From: a virus
Direction: 5' to 3' (one strand)
Length of the DNA stretch: 31,755 nucleotides
IMG/VR virus record: IMGVR_UViG_3300034375_001290
Span: 1-31,755 of that record
The notes under the pieces were generated by a model. The model saw only the letters and a list, made by a program, of their open reading frames with translations. It ran no database searches and was not told where the DNA came from. Made by a program: the position numbers and the translations under genes. Every line of letters begins with the position of its first letter. Positions within the stretch are counted from its first letter, which is position 1. Positions 5,992 through 15,353 of the stretch are shown one piece after another.

Positions 5992-8194
5992 TGCAATATA
6001 TGAGAATATACCTACTTGGGATAATGGAACCTGGACTACTACTGACTTTGAATCTAGAGAAGAATTTGCTACATACCTAAGAAATATATTTAAAGAACCT
6101 GGTCAGTATGGTTTTGATGAAACTACAAAAGAGTTTAATTATCAAGCCGTCAAATTTAATGAACAAGGTTTTTATTGTAATGCTCCTTTTAAATCAAGAG
6201 ACTTTATTGCATATTGGGATCATGAGAAACTTAAATGCAGAAAAGGAGTAATATTTAAATCAAAAGACAAAGTTTGGTATATTGCTAGAGACTACTATAT
6301 GTGGTTAAATTTCTTACCAATCTTTAATAAAGAAATACAACAATTTGGTTTTGCAGATATACGTGATGCACAATATCATATGGCATTATATGAGTTTCTT
6401 GCAGAGTTAAATTATAAACATGTTGCTATACTTAAAAAACGTCAGATAGCATCCTCTTATTATCACATGGCCAAACTAATAAATCAGCAGTGGTTTGAAG
6501 CAGGTGTTACATTAAAGATAGGAGCCAGTCTTAAAGATTATATTAATGAGAAAGGATCTTGGAAATTCTTAGATGAATATGCAGCATTCCTAAATGAACA
6601 CACTGCTTGGTATAGACCTATGAATCCAAATAAGGTAATGATGTGGCAGCAGAAGATAGAAGTAAGAAAAGGAGATAGAAAAACTGAAGTAGGTCTTAAA
6701 GGTACTATACAAGGTATGTCATTTGAGAAAGATCCAACAAATGGTGTTGGTGGTCCAGTGAAGTACTTCTTTCATGAAGAAGCAGGAATTGCACCTAAGA
6801 TGGATAAGACATATGAGTATATGAGACCTGCAATGAGATCAGGACTTACTACTACAGGAATGTTTATAGCTGCAGGATCTGTGGGTGACTTATCACAGTG
6901 TAATCCTCTTAAGGATATGATAATGAATCCTACATCTAAAGATGTATATGCTGTAGAAACTAATTTAATAGACAATAAAGGTACAGAAGGTTTATCAGGT
7001 TTATTTATTCCTGAACAATGGTCCATGCCTCCACACATAGATGAGTATGGAAACTCAAATGTAAAAGAAGCTTTAGAAGCTTTAGAGAATCAATTTGAAG
7101 AATGGAAAAGAGAACTAGCTCCAGAAGATTATCAGTTAAGGATATCTCAGCACCCAAGAAATATTAAAGAAGCATTTGATCACAGATCTGTATCAGTATT
7201 TCCAACACATTTATTATCAGCTCAAGCAAGAAGAATAGAAGAAAAAGAATATGCTTATGAGTTCTTAGATATATTTACAGATGCTGAAGGCAAACCTCAG
7301 GTTATGAAAAGTAACAGACAGCCTATAAAAGAGTTTCCTATAAATAAAAAAACTGAAGATAAAACAGGATGTCTTGTAGTTTGGGAAAGACCTAACAAAG
7401 AAAAGCCAGATTTTGGAACATATTATGCATCTATTGACCCTGTATCAGAAGGTAAAACTACAACATCAGAATCTTTATGTTCTATTTATGTAATGAAAAA
7501 CTCAGTAGAGGTGACCAAGATTACTGGAACTGAAACAGAAACTTATATAGAACAAAGTAAAATAGTAGCAGCTTGGTGTGGAAGATTTGATGATATAAAA
7601 CAAACTCATCAAAGATTAGAACTTATAATAGAATGGTATAATGCCTGGACAGTAATTGAAAACAACATATCTTTATTTATCAATTACATGATCCATAGAA
7701 AGAAACAAAGATATCTTGTACCTAAAAGTCAAATCATGTTTCTAAAAGATCTAGGAGCAAATGCTAACGTTTTCCAGGAGTATGGTTGGAAGAACACGGG
7801 TACATTATTTAAATCACACTTATTAAGTTACGGAATAGAATATGTAAGAGAAGAACTAGATCAAGAAACAAAAGAAGATGGTACAGTAGTTAGAACAACT
7901 TATGGAGTAGAAAGAATTCCTGATCCTATGCTAATTAAGGAAATGCAAGAATATGCTGATGGAGTTAACGTGGATAGACTGGTATCATTTGTAGCTTTAG
8001 TTTCTTTTATGAGAATACAAGAATCTAATAGAGGATATACTAAACAAACTATACGTGATGATGCAGCTAAAAACTTGCAAAAGTCAGAAAATTTGTTTAA
8101 ATTAAATAGTAGTCCGTTTAGACATATGGGTAGAAAAAGAAAGACTGTAAATGGCAAATCAATAAAAAGATCTGCATTTAAAAATATTAAATAG
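5978..8194 (+). CDS. terL: Terminase large subunit (TerL)
   Basis: A 738-residue packaging motor: N-terminal ATPase and C-terminal RNase H-like nuclease. The adenine/Walker A region is VAILKKRQIASSYY (about 149-162), a KxRQ-type variant of the P-loop. The Walker B-like strand is KYFFHEEAG (262-270) with E267/E268. The nuclease domain has YYASIDPVSEG (D487), VIENN (E561) and a third acidic position at GVNVDRLVSF (D666). It drives DNA into the prohead through the portal and cuts the concatemer. It starts inside the upstream gene (14-base overlap), and the portal gene follows 5 bases after its stop. Length and motif set agree with crAss-like TerL. The HEE in place of a standard DE at Walker B is notable. 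Confidence 0.95.
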   Translation: MIKDSAIYENIPTWDNGTWTTTDFESREEFATYLRNIFKEPGQYGFDETTKEFNYQAVKFNEQGFYCNAPFKSRDFIAYWDHEKLKCRKGVIFKSKDKVWYIARDYYMWLNFLPIFNKEIQQFGFADIRDAQYHMALYEFLAELNYKHVAILKKRQIASSYYHMAKLINQQWFEAGVTLKIGASLKDYINEKGSWKFLDEYAAFLNEHTAWYRPMNPNKVMMWQQKIEVRKGDRKTEVGLKGTIQGMSFEKDPTNGVGGPVKYFFHEEAGIAPKMDKTYEYMRPAMRSGLTTTGMFIAAGSVGDLSQCNPLKDMIMNPTSKDVYAVETNLIDNKGTEGLSGLFIPEQWSMPPHIDEYGNSNVKEALEALENQFEEWKRELAPEDYQLRISQHPRNIKEAFDHRSVSVFPTHLLSAQARRIEEKEYAYEFLDIFTDAEGKPQVMKSNRQPIKEFPINKKTEDKTGCLVVWERPNKEKPDFGTYYASIDPVSEGKTTTSESLCSIYVMKNSVEVTKITGTETETYIEQSKIVAAWCGRFDDIKQTHQRLELIIEWYNAWTVIENNISLFINYMIHRKKQRYLVPKSQIMFLKDLGANANVFQEYGWKNTGTLFKSHLLSYGIEYVREELDQETKEDGTVVRTTYGVERIPDPMLIKEMQEYADGVNVDRLVSFVALVSFMRIQESNRGYTKQTIRDDAAKNLQKSENLFKLNSSPFRHMGRKRKTVNGKSIKRSAFKNIK

Positions 8195-8199
8195 AAACT

Positions 8200-10962
8200 A
8201 TGCAAGTATATAATGCACTTCAGTTAAAAAAAGGAGCAAAAGTTGAAAGGAATAGAATGGGTTCTATTACCCAACCTCTTCAATTTTTACCAGAGAAAAA
8301 GAAAAATGAAGAATGGGCAGCTTGGAACTTAGATTGGTTAGAATGGGAAGGTCTAAAACAATTGAGAAGAAATGCTAGAAAACTAACAAAGAATTATAAA
8401 CTTGCAAAAGGTATAATTGATAGATCTGATTACATTGTAGAAGAAGATAATGAGTATGCTGACATAGTAGATATGCTAGCAAACAGAAATGAAGATACAG
8501 CTTTAGAACTTAAATTCTATCCTATTATTCCAAATGTGGTAAATGTACTTACTGCAGAATTTGCCAAAAGATCAACTAAATTAACTTATAGAGCTGTAGA
8601 TAATGTTTCTTACAATGAACTCTTAGAAGAAAAGAGAGTTATGGTTGAAGAAGCCCTTATGGCAGATGCTGAAGAAAAACTTATTGCAGCATTTGTAGAA
8701 CAAGGTTTAGATCCAAGTTCTGAAGAAGCTCAAAAACAACTAAGTCCTGATAATATAAAATCATTGCCAGAAATAGAATCTTTCTTTAAAAAAGATTATA
8801 GATCTATGATAGAGCAATGGGCTAGTCATCAACATGCAGTAGATACAGAAAGATTTAATTTAGATGAACTAGAAGAAAGAGGATTTAGGGACATGCTTGT
8901 TGCTGATAGAGAATTCTGGCATTTCCGCATGATGGAAAATGACTATGAAGTAGAACTTTGGAATCCTATTCTTACCTTTTACCATAAGTCTCCTCAAGCA
9001 AGATATATATCTCAATCTAATTGGGTAGGTAAAACAGATATGCTAACACCTTCTGATGTAATTGATCAGTATGGTTATTTAATGACAGAAGAACAGTTAG
9101 AAACATTAGAGGCTACTTATCCTATTCAGTCTGCAGGATATTCTATTGGAGGATATCAAAATGATGGAACTTTTTATGATGCTACTAAGTCACATGCTTG
9201 GAATACAGAAATGCCTTCATTAGCAATGAGACAGTATACTACTGAATTAGCTAACATGCAAGGATATGATGGAGATGTAGTAAATCAAATACTAGCACAA
9301 AGTGAGGGATATACAGCTAATCTTTATGATTCTAATTTTTTAATTAGAGTTACTACAGCATATTGGAAATCCCAAAGAAAACTTGGGCATCTTACAAAGA
9401 TTGATGAAACTGGTAATGTAACTACTGAAATAGTTACAGAAGACTATAAAGTAATGGACAAACCTATTTATGACAATAGGTTATTTAAAAATAAAAATAA
9501 GGACAATCTATTATTTGGAGAACATATTGATTGGATATGGATAAACCAAGTATGGGGTGGAGTTAAGATAGGACCAAATCTTCCTAGCTATTATGGCATG
9601 GATATATCTAATGGTTTTTCTCCTATATATTTAGGTATTGATAGATCAACAGTTGGACCTCTTAAATTCCAGTTTAAAGGTGATGATAATCTATATGGTT
9701 GCAAACTTCCTGTAGAAGGTGCTGTATTCTCTGATAGAAATACTAAGTCAACTGCATTAATAGATTTAATGAAACCTTACCAGATTGGATATAATTTAGT
9801 AAATAATCAGATAGCTGATATCTTAGTAGATGAACTAGGTACTGTAATTATGTTAGATCAAAATACATTACCTAAGCACTCTCTAGGAGAAGATTGGGGT
9901 AAAGGAAACCTAGCTAAAGCTTATGTAGCTATGAAAGATTTCCAAATGTTGCCGCTTGACACATCTATTACAAATACAGAGAATGCATTAAACTTCCAGC
10001 ATTTCCAAAAATTAGATCTAGAACAGACTAATAGACTAATGTCTAGAATACAGTTGTCTAATTATTTTAAACAACAAGCATATGAGGTAATTGGTGTTAA
10101 TCCACAAAGAATGGGTCAGCAGTTATCCCAAATGACAGCTACAGGTGTAGAACAAGCTTCTAGCGCATCATATGCACAAACAGAAATGTACTTTATACAA
10201 CACTCTGACTATTTAATGCCTAGAGTACATCAAATGAGAACAGACCTAGCACAGTTCTATCATAGTACTAATCCTTCTAAAAGATTAACATATTTAACAT
10301 CTAAAGAAGAAAAAGTAAACTTTGAAATAAATGGTACTGATATGTTAATGAGAGAACTTAATATATTCTGTACTACTACTGCAAATGGTAGAGCTGTATT
10401 AGAACAATTGAAACAATTAGCAATGAGTAACAATACTAGTGGTGCTAGTATATACGATCTTGGTAGAATTATTCAATCTGACTCTGTTGCAGAATTATCT
10501 CATGTTCTTAAGGATAGTCAAGAAAAACAAGAAAAGCAAAGACAAGAAGAAATGCAGCAACAGCAGCAAATGCAACAACAGCAATTACAGCAGCAACAAC
10601 AAATGCAGCAGGATAAGCTTAGTGCAGAAGCTCAAGAAGCAGAAAAAGAAAGACAAAAAGATATTCTTGTTGCAGAAATTAGAGCTGCGGGATATGGTTC
10701 TATGGTTGATCTTAATCAAAATCAAATGTCTGACTATAGAGATGCTATGCAAGAGATTAGAAAAAGTGAGCAGTATGCACAGCAAACTAGTATGCAAAGA
10801 CAAAAGTTAAGTGATGATATGGTTAAGCATTCTCAAAAAATGACTATAGAAGAGCAAAAGATACAAGCTCAAAAAGAAATAGCAGACAAGCAACTTCAAA
10901 TAGCTAGAGAAAATAAGAACAAATATGATGTTAAACCATCACAAAGAGATAAGAAAAAATAA
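8200..10962 (+). CDS. Portal protein
   Basis: A 920-residue protein immediately after TerL. The N-terminal ~110 residues are basic and helical; FYPIIPNVVNVLTAEFAKRS (about 107-126) is the kind of early conserved segment I associate with crAss-like portals. The dodecameric ring would form the packaging channel and tail attachment site. The C-terminal ~150 residues are unusual: a Gln/Met tract (about 784-806, made of runs of CAA/CAG) followed by Lys/Gln/Glu-rich helices that probably form a long coiled-coil barrel or stay flexible. At 920 residues it is on the large side for a portal because of this tail. A promoter-like motif and the spacer and capsid genes follow. Confidence 0.88.
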   Translation: MQVYNALQLKKGAKVERNRMGSITQPLQFLPEKKKNEEWAAWNLDWLEWEGLKQLRRNARKLTKNYKLAKGIIDRSDYIVEEDNEYADIVDMLANRNEDTALELKFYPIIPNVVNVLTAEFAKRSTKLTYRAVDNVSYNELLEEKRVMVEEALMADAEEKLIAAFVEQGLDPSSEEAQKQLSPDNIKSLPEIESFFKKDYRSMIEQWASHQHAVDTERFNLDELEERGFRDMLVADREFWHFRMMENDYEVELWNPILTFYHKSPQARYISQSNWVGKTDMLTPSDVIDQYGYLMTEEQLETLEATYPIQSAGYSIGGYQNDGTFYDATKSHAWNTEMPSLAMRQYTTELANMQGYDGDVVNQILAQSEGYTANLYDSNFLIRVTTAYWKSQRKLGHLTKIDETGNVTTEIVTEDYKVMDKPIYDNRLFKNKNKDNLLFGEHIDWIWINQVWGGVKIGPNLPSYYGMDISNGFSPIYLGIDRSTVGPLKFQFKGDDNLYGCKLPVEGAVFSDRNTKSTALIDLMKPYQIGYNLVNNQIADILVDELGTVIMLDQNTLPKHSLGEDWGKGNLAKAYVAMKDFQMLPLDTSITNTENALNFQHFQKLDLEQTNRLMSRIQLSNYFKQQAYEVIGVNPQRMGQQLSQMTATGVEQASSASYAQTEMYFIQHSDYLMPRVHQMRTDLAQFYHSTNPSKRLTYLTSKEEKVNFEINGTDMLMRELNIFCTTTANGRAVLEQLKQLAMSNNTSGASIYDLGRIIQSDSVAELSHVLKDSQEKQEKQRQEEMQQQQQMQQQQLQQQQQMQQDKLSAEAQEAEKERQKDILVAEIRAAGYGSMVDLNQNQMSDYRDAMQEIRKSEQYAQQTSMQRQKLSDDMVKHSQKMTIEEQKIQAQKEIADKQLQIARENKNKYDVKPSQRDKKK

Positions 10963-11026
10963 CTTAGCTATATAATGCAAAAAATTAAATATTTTTTTTA
11001 AGCATATTTTAAATTTTTAATATTTA

Positions 11027-11039
11027 TTTAGTATATTAA
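11027..11039 (+). promoter_or_regulatory. Promoter-like motif upstream of head genes
   Basis: TTTAGTATATTAA, a copy of the repeated motif, ends 25 bases before the ATG at 11065, in the ~100-base gap after the portal gene. It would start a transcript covering the spacer and capsid genes up to the terminator at 14028. Confidence 0.55.
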
Positions 11040-11042
11040 AGT

Positions 11043-11064
11043 AATAACCAACAAAAAATAAAAG
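11043..11064 (+). promoter_or_regulatory. A-rich translation leader (AATAACCAACAAAAA type)
   Basis: AATAACCAACAAAAAATAAA and two further bases lead into the ATG at 11065. The same 15-base core AATAACCAACAAAAA occurs at 14063 before the 14092 gene, and AACCAACAAAA occurs before the gene at 20909. There is no Shine-Dalgarno sequence. A-rich leaders raise translation in Bacteroidota, so this is probably a translation enhancer. Confidence 0.5.
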
Positions 11065-12360
11065 ATGAGTGAAGAACTAAACGAGGAAACTCAAGTACAA
11101 GATTCTACAACGGTAGAAGAAGTAGATTTAAATATTGATGAAATCTTTGGAAATGTAGGTGCAGAAAATGTAATGTTACCTACAGAAGAAGAGGAAGAAA
11201 AGCCTAAATCAATTTTTTCTAAAAAGAAAGAATTTGATACATCGTTCATTGACAAGACTGAAACTAAAACTGAAACTAAAAAAGTTGAAGGATTATCAGA
11301 TCAAGAAAAGATTGATTCAACACCTGACTCTGTAGTAGAAGTAGCACTATCTGAATTAGATGATGCTATTACTGCAGAAGAAGAAGGAGAGAGCAGAACA
11401 GGTAGACCTAGAATGGAAAAAAGTGGTCTAGTAGATCTAGCTCAAAAAATGATTGATGAAGGAACTCTTTTTGGATTTGATGATGACAAACCTTTGGATG
11501 AGTATACTACTAAAGACTTTAGAGAACTGTTTGAAGCTAACTTCCAAGAGAGAGAAGCTCAGATAAGAGAAAATACTCCTAAAGAATTCTTTAATTCTCT
11601 TCCTCAAGAACTTCAAGTAGCAGCTAAATATGTAGCTGATGGTGGTCAAGATCTTAAAGGATTATTCAGAACTCTTTCACAAGTTGAAGAAGTTTTTGAG
11701 TTAGATCCTAATAATGAAAATCACCAAGCTGAGATTGCAAGACAATATCTAACTGCTACAAACTTTGGAACTCCTGAAGAAATAGAACAAGAAATTCAAG
11801 ATTGGGCTGACATTGAAAAGCTAGGACAAAAAGCTAAACAATTTAAACCAAAACTTGATAGAATGCAAGAAAGCATTGTCTCTAAAAGATTAGCTGAACA
11901 AGAGCAAAAGAAAGCTCAACAAGAACAAGCAGCTAGACAATACATGGATAATGTATATAATACTCTTTCAGAAGGTACATTAGGAGATCTTAAACTAGAT
12001 AGAAAGATTCAAAATCATTTATACTCTGGTTTAGTTCAACCAAGTTATCCTTCTATTTCAGGTAAGCCTACTAACTTATTAGGTCACTTACTTGAAAAAT
12101 ATCAGTTTGTAGAACCAAGACATGATCTTATTGCAGAAGCTTTGTGGTTGCTTTCTGATCCTGATGGATATAAACAAAAAGTGAAAAGTCTTGGAGGCCA
12201 AGAAGCTGTAGAAGATACAGTAAGAAAACTTAAAACGGCTCAGTCCAAGAAGATTAGTTCTTCTTCTCCAGAAGCATCTCAAGGTGATTCTAGAGGTAGA
12301 AGTTCTAGAACACAAAAAACCACATTAAAAAGAACAAATAATTTGTTCAAAAGATTTTAA
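11065..12360 (+). CDS. Probable head scaffold/spacer protein between portal and capsid genes
   Basis: A 431-residue protein, very acidic over its first ~130 residues (EELNEETQVQD, EEEEEKPKS, ELDDAITAEEEGES), then helical with a Lys/Gln/Glu-rich coiled coil around 275-300 (QEQKKAQQEQAARQYMDN), and ending in a basic, Ser/Arg-rich tail (SSRTQKTTLKRTNNLFKRF). An acidic, helical protein with a basic C-terminus coded between portal and major capsid protein fits a scaffolding protein, whose basic tail usually docks on the capsid subunit. crAss-like phages carry a conserved protein of unknown role at this position. No protease motif was found in it. The function is inferred from place and composition. 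Confidence 0.55.
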   Translation: MSEELNEETQVQDSTTVEEVDLNIDEIFGNVGAENVMLPTEEEEEKPKSIFSKKKEFDTSFIDKTETKTETKKVEGLSDQEKIDSTPDSVVEVALSELDDAITAEEEGESRTGRPRMEKSGLVDLAQKMIDEGTLFGFDDDKPLDEYTTKDFRELFEANFQEREAQIRENTPKEFFNSLPQELQVAAKYVADGGQDLKGLFRTLSQVEEVFELDPNNENHQAEIARQYLTATNFGTPEEIEQEIQDWADIEKLGQKAKQFKPKLDRMQESIVSKRLAEQEQKKAQQEQAARQYMDNVYNTLSEGTLGDLKLDRKIQNHLYSGLVQPSYPSISGKPTNLLGHLLEKYQFVEPRHDLIAEALWLLSDPDGYKQKVKSLGGQEAVEDTVRKLKTAQSKKISSSSPEASQGDSRGRSSRTQKTTLKRTNNLFKRF

Positions 12361-12389
12361 ATTAGTAAACAATAAAAACAAAATAGAAA

Positions 12390-14009
12390 ATGGCAACTCC
12401 AGTTTTAAACAATGGTATCTTTCTACGGGATACAGCGTACAACGCAAGCTCACACGTAGACTCTTACCACTTGGTTAACATGTTAAAGGATGCAGAACCA
12501 ATGGACCTTGGTCCAGTAGATCTTTGGGCTATGGCTCAAAAGGTGGAAATGCCCCTTTATCAAATGTCTAGCTTTGGTGGTAAAAATGTAATTGAAGTAG
12601 ATAATGCTCGTGGAGAGTACAAGTGGCAAACACCTGTATCTAGAGATCTTCCTTATATTATTGAGGATATTGATCCATCTTTAGGTGATACAAGAGGTGC
12701 TGATGGTAACACTTTCCGCATTAAGTTAAGCTGCAGAGAATTTGGACATGGTGATATCATTACCTATGACAAATACAATGGTGCTGAACTTTATGTTACT
12801 GATGAGGATATTCTTCCTGTAGGTGATGGGTTTATCTATACAGTGCAGATGGTTAATAATAACAATACTGCAACTTTTGATTCACGTTTCTTAGCTAATG
12901 GAACTAAGTACTTTAGAAAAGGTTCTGCTAGAGGAGAATACGGTGAAAGATTTTCTGATATTACAACTGGAACTGGTTTCCGTGAATTCTACAACTATGT
13001 AGGAGGTGCTGAAGCTCATGTTCATTACTCTATCTCTTCTCGTGCAGACTTGATGATCAAAGGAGGAATGAATGCAGATGGTACAGTTCCTGTAACTGAG
13101 ATCTGGAGAGCATCAGGAGATGCTATGAATCCTTCTGTAGCTTCATTAGAAGATATGGTTAAAGTAATGGGTAAAGATAAAGTAAAGAGAGCTTTTGATA
13201 ACGGTGATCTTTCTAGATCTTTCCTTACTCAAATGGAAGCTGCTCACTTGACTAAGATTGCTAATGACATTGAGTCTTACCTAATGTGGGGACAAGGTGG
13301 TAGAGTTAGACAAGATGGTCCAGATGATTTAAGACTTTCTGTAGGTCTTTGGCAACAGCTTGACAACTCTTTCAAAAGAGTATACAACAAAAATAACTTT
13401 AACTTAGACTTATTTAGATCTGAAATCTATAACTTCTTTAATGGTAAAGTTGAGTTTAAAGGACCAGATCCACAAAGACAGTTGATTGTTCAAACTGGTA
13501 TGGGTGGTATGAGAATGGTAAACGAAGCTATTAAAAGAGAAGCTGTAGCATCAGGTCTTGTAATTCAAGCTGCTGATATAGGTGCAATCACTGGTCAAGG
13601 AATGGACTTGAACTTTGGATTTGCTTATACTAGCTACGTTATTCCTTTCCTTGCTAATGTTAAGTTTGTACTTAACCCAGCATTTGATAACGTTAATACA
13701 AATGATATTGAGAACCCAATCATTGATGGATTCCCATTATCTTCTTACTCATTCATTATCTTTGACATCACTGATAATACTAATGATAACATCTTCTTGT
13801 TGAAGTTATCTTGGGATAATCAATTGAAGTGGTGGTATCAAAATGGTACTATGGACTATATGGGTCGTAGCCAAGGATTCCAGTCTTCTGGACAATTTAA
13901 TGGATACCGAGTAATGATGTCTCAAACAATGCCTGCAATTTGGGTTAAAGATCCAACTAAGGTATTGAAGATTGTTATGAGAAACCCAGTTACTGGCGGA
14001 TCATTCTAA
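12390..14009 (+). CDS. Major capsid protein (HK97 fold, crAss-like)
   Basis: A 539-residue protein in the portal, scaffold, capsid order, with the composition of a major capsid protein: few Cys, many Gly/Asn/Asp/Phe, evenly mixed alpha and beta. Segments such as MLKDAEPMDLGPVDLWAMAQ (residues 31-50), the long spine-like helix around 285-300 (LTQMEAAHLTKIANDIESYL) and the beta-rich C-terminal half fit crAss-like capsid proteins, which have the HK97 fold. Codon use differs from its neighbours: many C-ending codons (TTC, TAC, AAC, GAC), as expected for a very highly expressed gene. It has an A-rich leader and is followed 18 bases later by the strongest terminator in the window. I see no removable delta domain. 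Confidence 0.88.
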   Translation: MATPVLNNGIFLRDTAYNASSHVDSYHLVNMLKDAEPMDLGPVDLWAMAQKVEMPLYQMSSFGGKNVIEVDNARGEYKWQTPVSRDLPYIIEDIDPSLGDTRGADGNTFRIKLSCREFGHGDIITYDKYNGAELYVTDEDILPVGDGFIYTVQMVNNNNTATFDSRFLANGTKYFRKGSARGEYGERFSDITTGTGFREFYNYVGGAEAHVHYSISSRADLMIKGGMNADGTVPVTEIWRASGDAMNPSVASLEDMVKVMGKDKVKRAFDNGDLSRSFLTQMEAAHLTKIANDIESYLMWGQGGRVRQDGPDDLRLSVGLWQQLDNSFKRVYNKNNFNLDLFRSEIYNFFNGKVEFKGPDPQRQLIVQTGMGGMRMVNEAIKREAVASGLVIQAADIGAITGQGMDLNFGFAYTSYVIPFLANVKFVLNPAFDNVNTNDIENPIIDGFPLSSYSFIIFDITDNTNDNIFLLKLSWDNQLKWWYQNGTMDYMGRSQGFQSSGQFNGYRVMMSQTMPAIWVKDPTKVLKIVMRNPVTGGSF

Positions 14010-14027
14010 TCCATACAATAAACTCAT

Positions 14028-14062
14028 AAAAGGGGGAGGGAAAGTCCTCTCCCTTTTTTTTT
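14028..14062 (+). terminator. Strong Rho-independent terminator after major capsid gene
   Basis: AAAAGGGGGAGG (14028-14039) pairs with CCTCTCCCTTTT (from 14046) as a 12-base stem with a single G.T pair and a 6-base loop, followed by T's. The right arm TCCTCTCCCTTTTTTT is repeated exactly in the terminator at 20293. The next gene starts 30 bases on with no promoter motif, so read-through is likely. Confidence 0.9.
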
Positions 14063-14091
14063 AATAACCAACAAAAATAAAATCAAAACCA
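14063..14091 (+). promoter_or_regulatory. A-rich translation leader, repeat of the 11043 leader
   Basis: AATAACCAACAAAAATAAAA plus AATC...CA leads to the ATG at 14092. Its first 15 bases are identical to the leader at 11043, although the genes behind the two leaders are unrelated. This points to selection on the leader itself. It abuts the T tract of the terminator. Confidence 0.45.
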
Positions 14092-15111
14092 ATGGAAAAA
14101 GAAAACTTTACAATGGTGGAAACACCAGTAATGAACAGACAGTCTAAAATTAGTATTAGACCTTACTTCGATGCAAGAAGAGAAAATATGGGTCTTGAAA
14201 ATTATGGACTAAGCTTATTTGATGGAATTAAACATCAAGAGCAATTAGCTTGTCTAGAGATTAATGGAATCAATAGATATCTTACAGGATTAAATGAATT
14301 TGCTCCTGAAATTAAAAAGTTATCTAATGAAGCTAGAGAAGCTAAAGTAAAGCAGATCAGAACAGCAGTAGCTGATTTAGAAGCAGAATTAGCTTCTAAT
14401 ATTATAGATCCAGAAGATAAAGACTTTTGGAATAAGGTTAAGTTACTAAAGCCTGATAATGCTGCCTTCTGGAATAAGATTGATATTAAAGTAGGAAACG
14501 AGCCTATCTTTTTAAATATGAATGATCCTTATGACAGAATTAAATTATATGCAATTGAAGCAGGAGGTTTCTCTTTAATTGCAAAGAGTTATGATGATGC
14601 AAAAGCAAAACCAAAAGCTCCTAAGTTTTATTTAGATAAAGAAGAAGTTACTGTATCTAGTAGAACTGAGTACAAAAAACTTAGAAACAAAGCACTATCA
14701 GAACTACAAAAATTGTTTGATAAAAATAGTACTAAACTATTCTATGTAGCAAAAGTTGTAGATGCTAGTAGTACACAATATAAAAAGTCCACTCCTTTGG
14801 ATATTCTATATGAAAATATGGATATGCATATTCATGGGGATGGCGCAGAAAGTAACATGGAAAGAGCTGTTAAATCATTTATAGAAGCTGTTGATTGTGA
14901 TATGGAAACATTGAAGATCAGAAGTATTGTAAAAGATTCAGCATTCTTTAAATATATTGTTACTAAAAGTGATGGACATATTTATCATAATAAGAAGAAT
15001 GTTCTACTTGGAAGAAATGTTTCTGATGTAGTAGAATATTTGAAGAATCCTCTTAATGAAGATATCTTAGATGATTTAACTAAGTCCTGCGAAACATATT
15101 GGAGAAGTTAA
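14092..15111 (+). CDS. Hypothetical protein downstream of major capsid gene
   Basis: A 339-residue mixed alpha/beta, Lys-rich protein with no membrane segment or signal. A helical N-terminal half (EIKKLSNEAREAKVKQIRT, about 74-92) is followed by a mixed middle (IKLYAIEAGGFSLIAKSYDD, about 150-169) and a C-terminal helical part that ends in CETYWRS. No catalytic motif was found. It is expressed from the far side of a strong terminator and has the same leader as the spacer gene. Its position next to the capsid gene suggests a minor head or head-assembly protein; this is inference only. Confidence 0.6.
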   Translation: MEKENFTMVETPVMNRQSKISIRPYFDARRENMGLENYGLSLFDGIKHQEQLACLEINGINRYLTGLNEFAPEIKKLSNEAREAKVKQIRTAVADLEAELASNIIDPEDKDFWNKVKLLKPDNAAFWNKIDIKVGNEPIFLNMNDPYDRIKLYAIEAGGFSLIAKSYDDAKAKPKAPKFYLDKEEVTVSSRTEYKKLRNKALSELQKLFDKNSTKLFYVAKVVDASSTQYKKSTPLDILYENMDMHIHGDGAESNMERAVKSFIEAVDCDMETLKIRSIVKDSAFFKYIVTKSDGHIYHNKKNVLLGRNVSDVVEYLKNPLNEDILDDLTKSCETYWRS

Positions 15112-15129
15112 ATTAAAAAAATAGAAATT

Positions 15130-15351
15130 ATGGCAAGATGTATGAAATGTGGTGGAAATCACAACTATCAAAAAGGAGGATCATCATTTCCTGATCTTAC
15201 AGGGGATGGTAAAGTAACTTACGCTGATATTTTAAAAGGCAGAGGTGCATTTAAAAGAAATGGCGGATCAAGTTTAGAAACTGGTATGATGAAGTATGGA
15301 GGATCTTGCGGTAAAAAAATGAAGTATAATAGAACAAATAAATCTTTTTAA
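15130..15351 (+). CDS. Small Gly/Lys-rich protein with EF-hand/dockerin-like Ca-binding loop
   Basis: A 73-residue protein. It begins with a CxxCGGNH motif (RCMKCGGNH), so it may hold a metal, and then carries FPDLTGDGKVTYADILKGRG (residues 21-40), which fits the calcium loop of EF-hand/dockerin type (D-x-T-x-D-G-x-V-x-x-x-D) followed by a short helix. The rest is basic with repeated GG (RNGGSS, MKYGGSCGKK). Similar small proteins with this loop and Lys/Gly-rich flanks are familiar from aquatic phages, with unknown function. It is the first of a run of small basic genes. Confidence 0.6.
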   Translation: MARCMKCGGNHNYQKGGSSFPDLTGDGKVTYADILKGRGAFKRNGGSSLETGMMKYGGSCGKKMKYNRTNKSF

Positions 15352-15353
15352 TC

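Noticed and set aside
10439-10810. 123-aa + strand frame inside the portal gene, and the opposite 72-aa frame at 10585-10803
   Set aside because: Out-of-frame readings of the Gln-rich CAA/CAG tract and the charged tail; low-complexity N/S/K product, no leader, wholly inside a well-supported gene.
10979-10999. AAAAAAT...ATTTTTTT as a terminator after the portal gene
   Set aside because: A stem of A/T pairs only, 7 bases, in AT-rich DNA; too weak to call.
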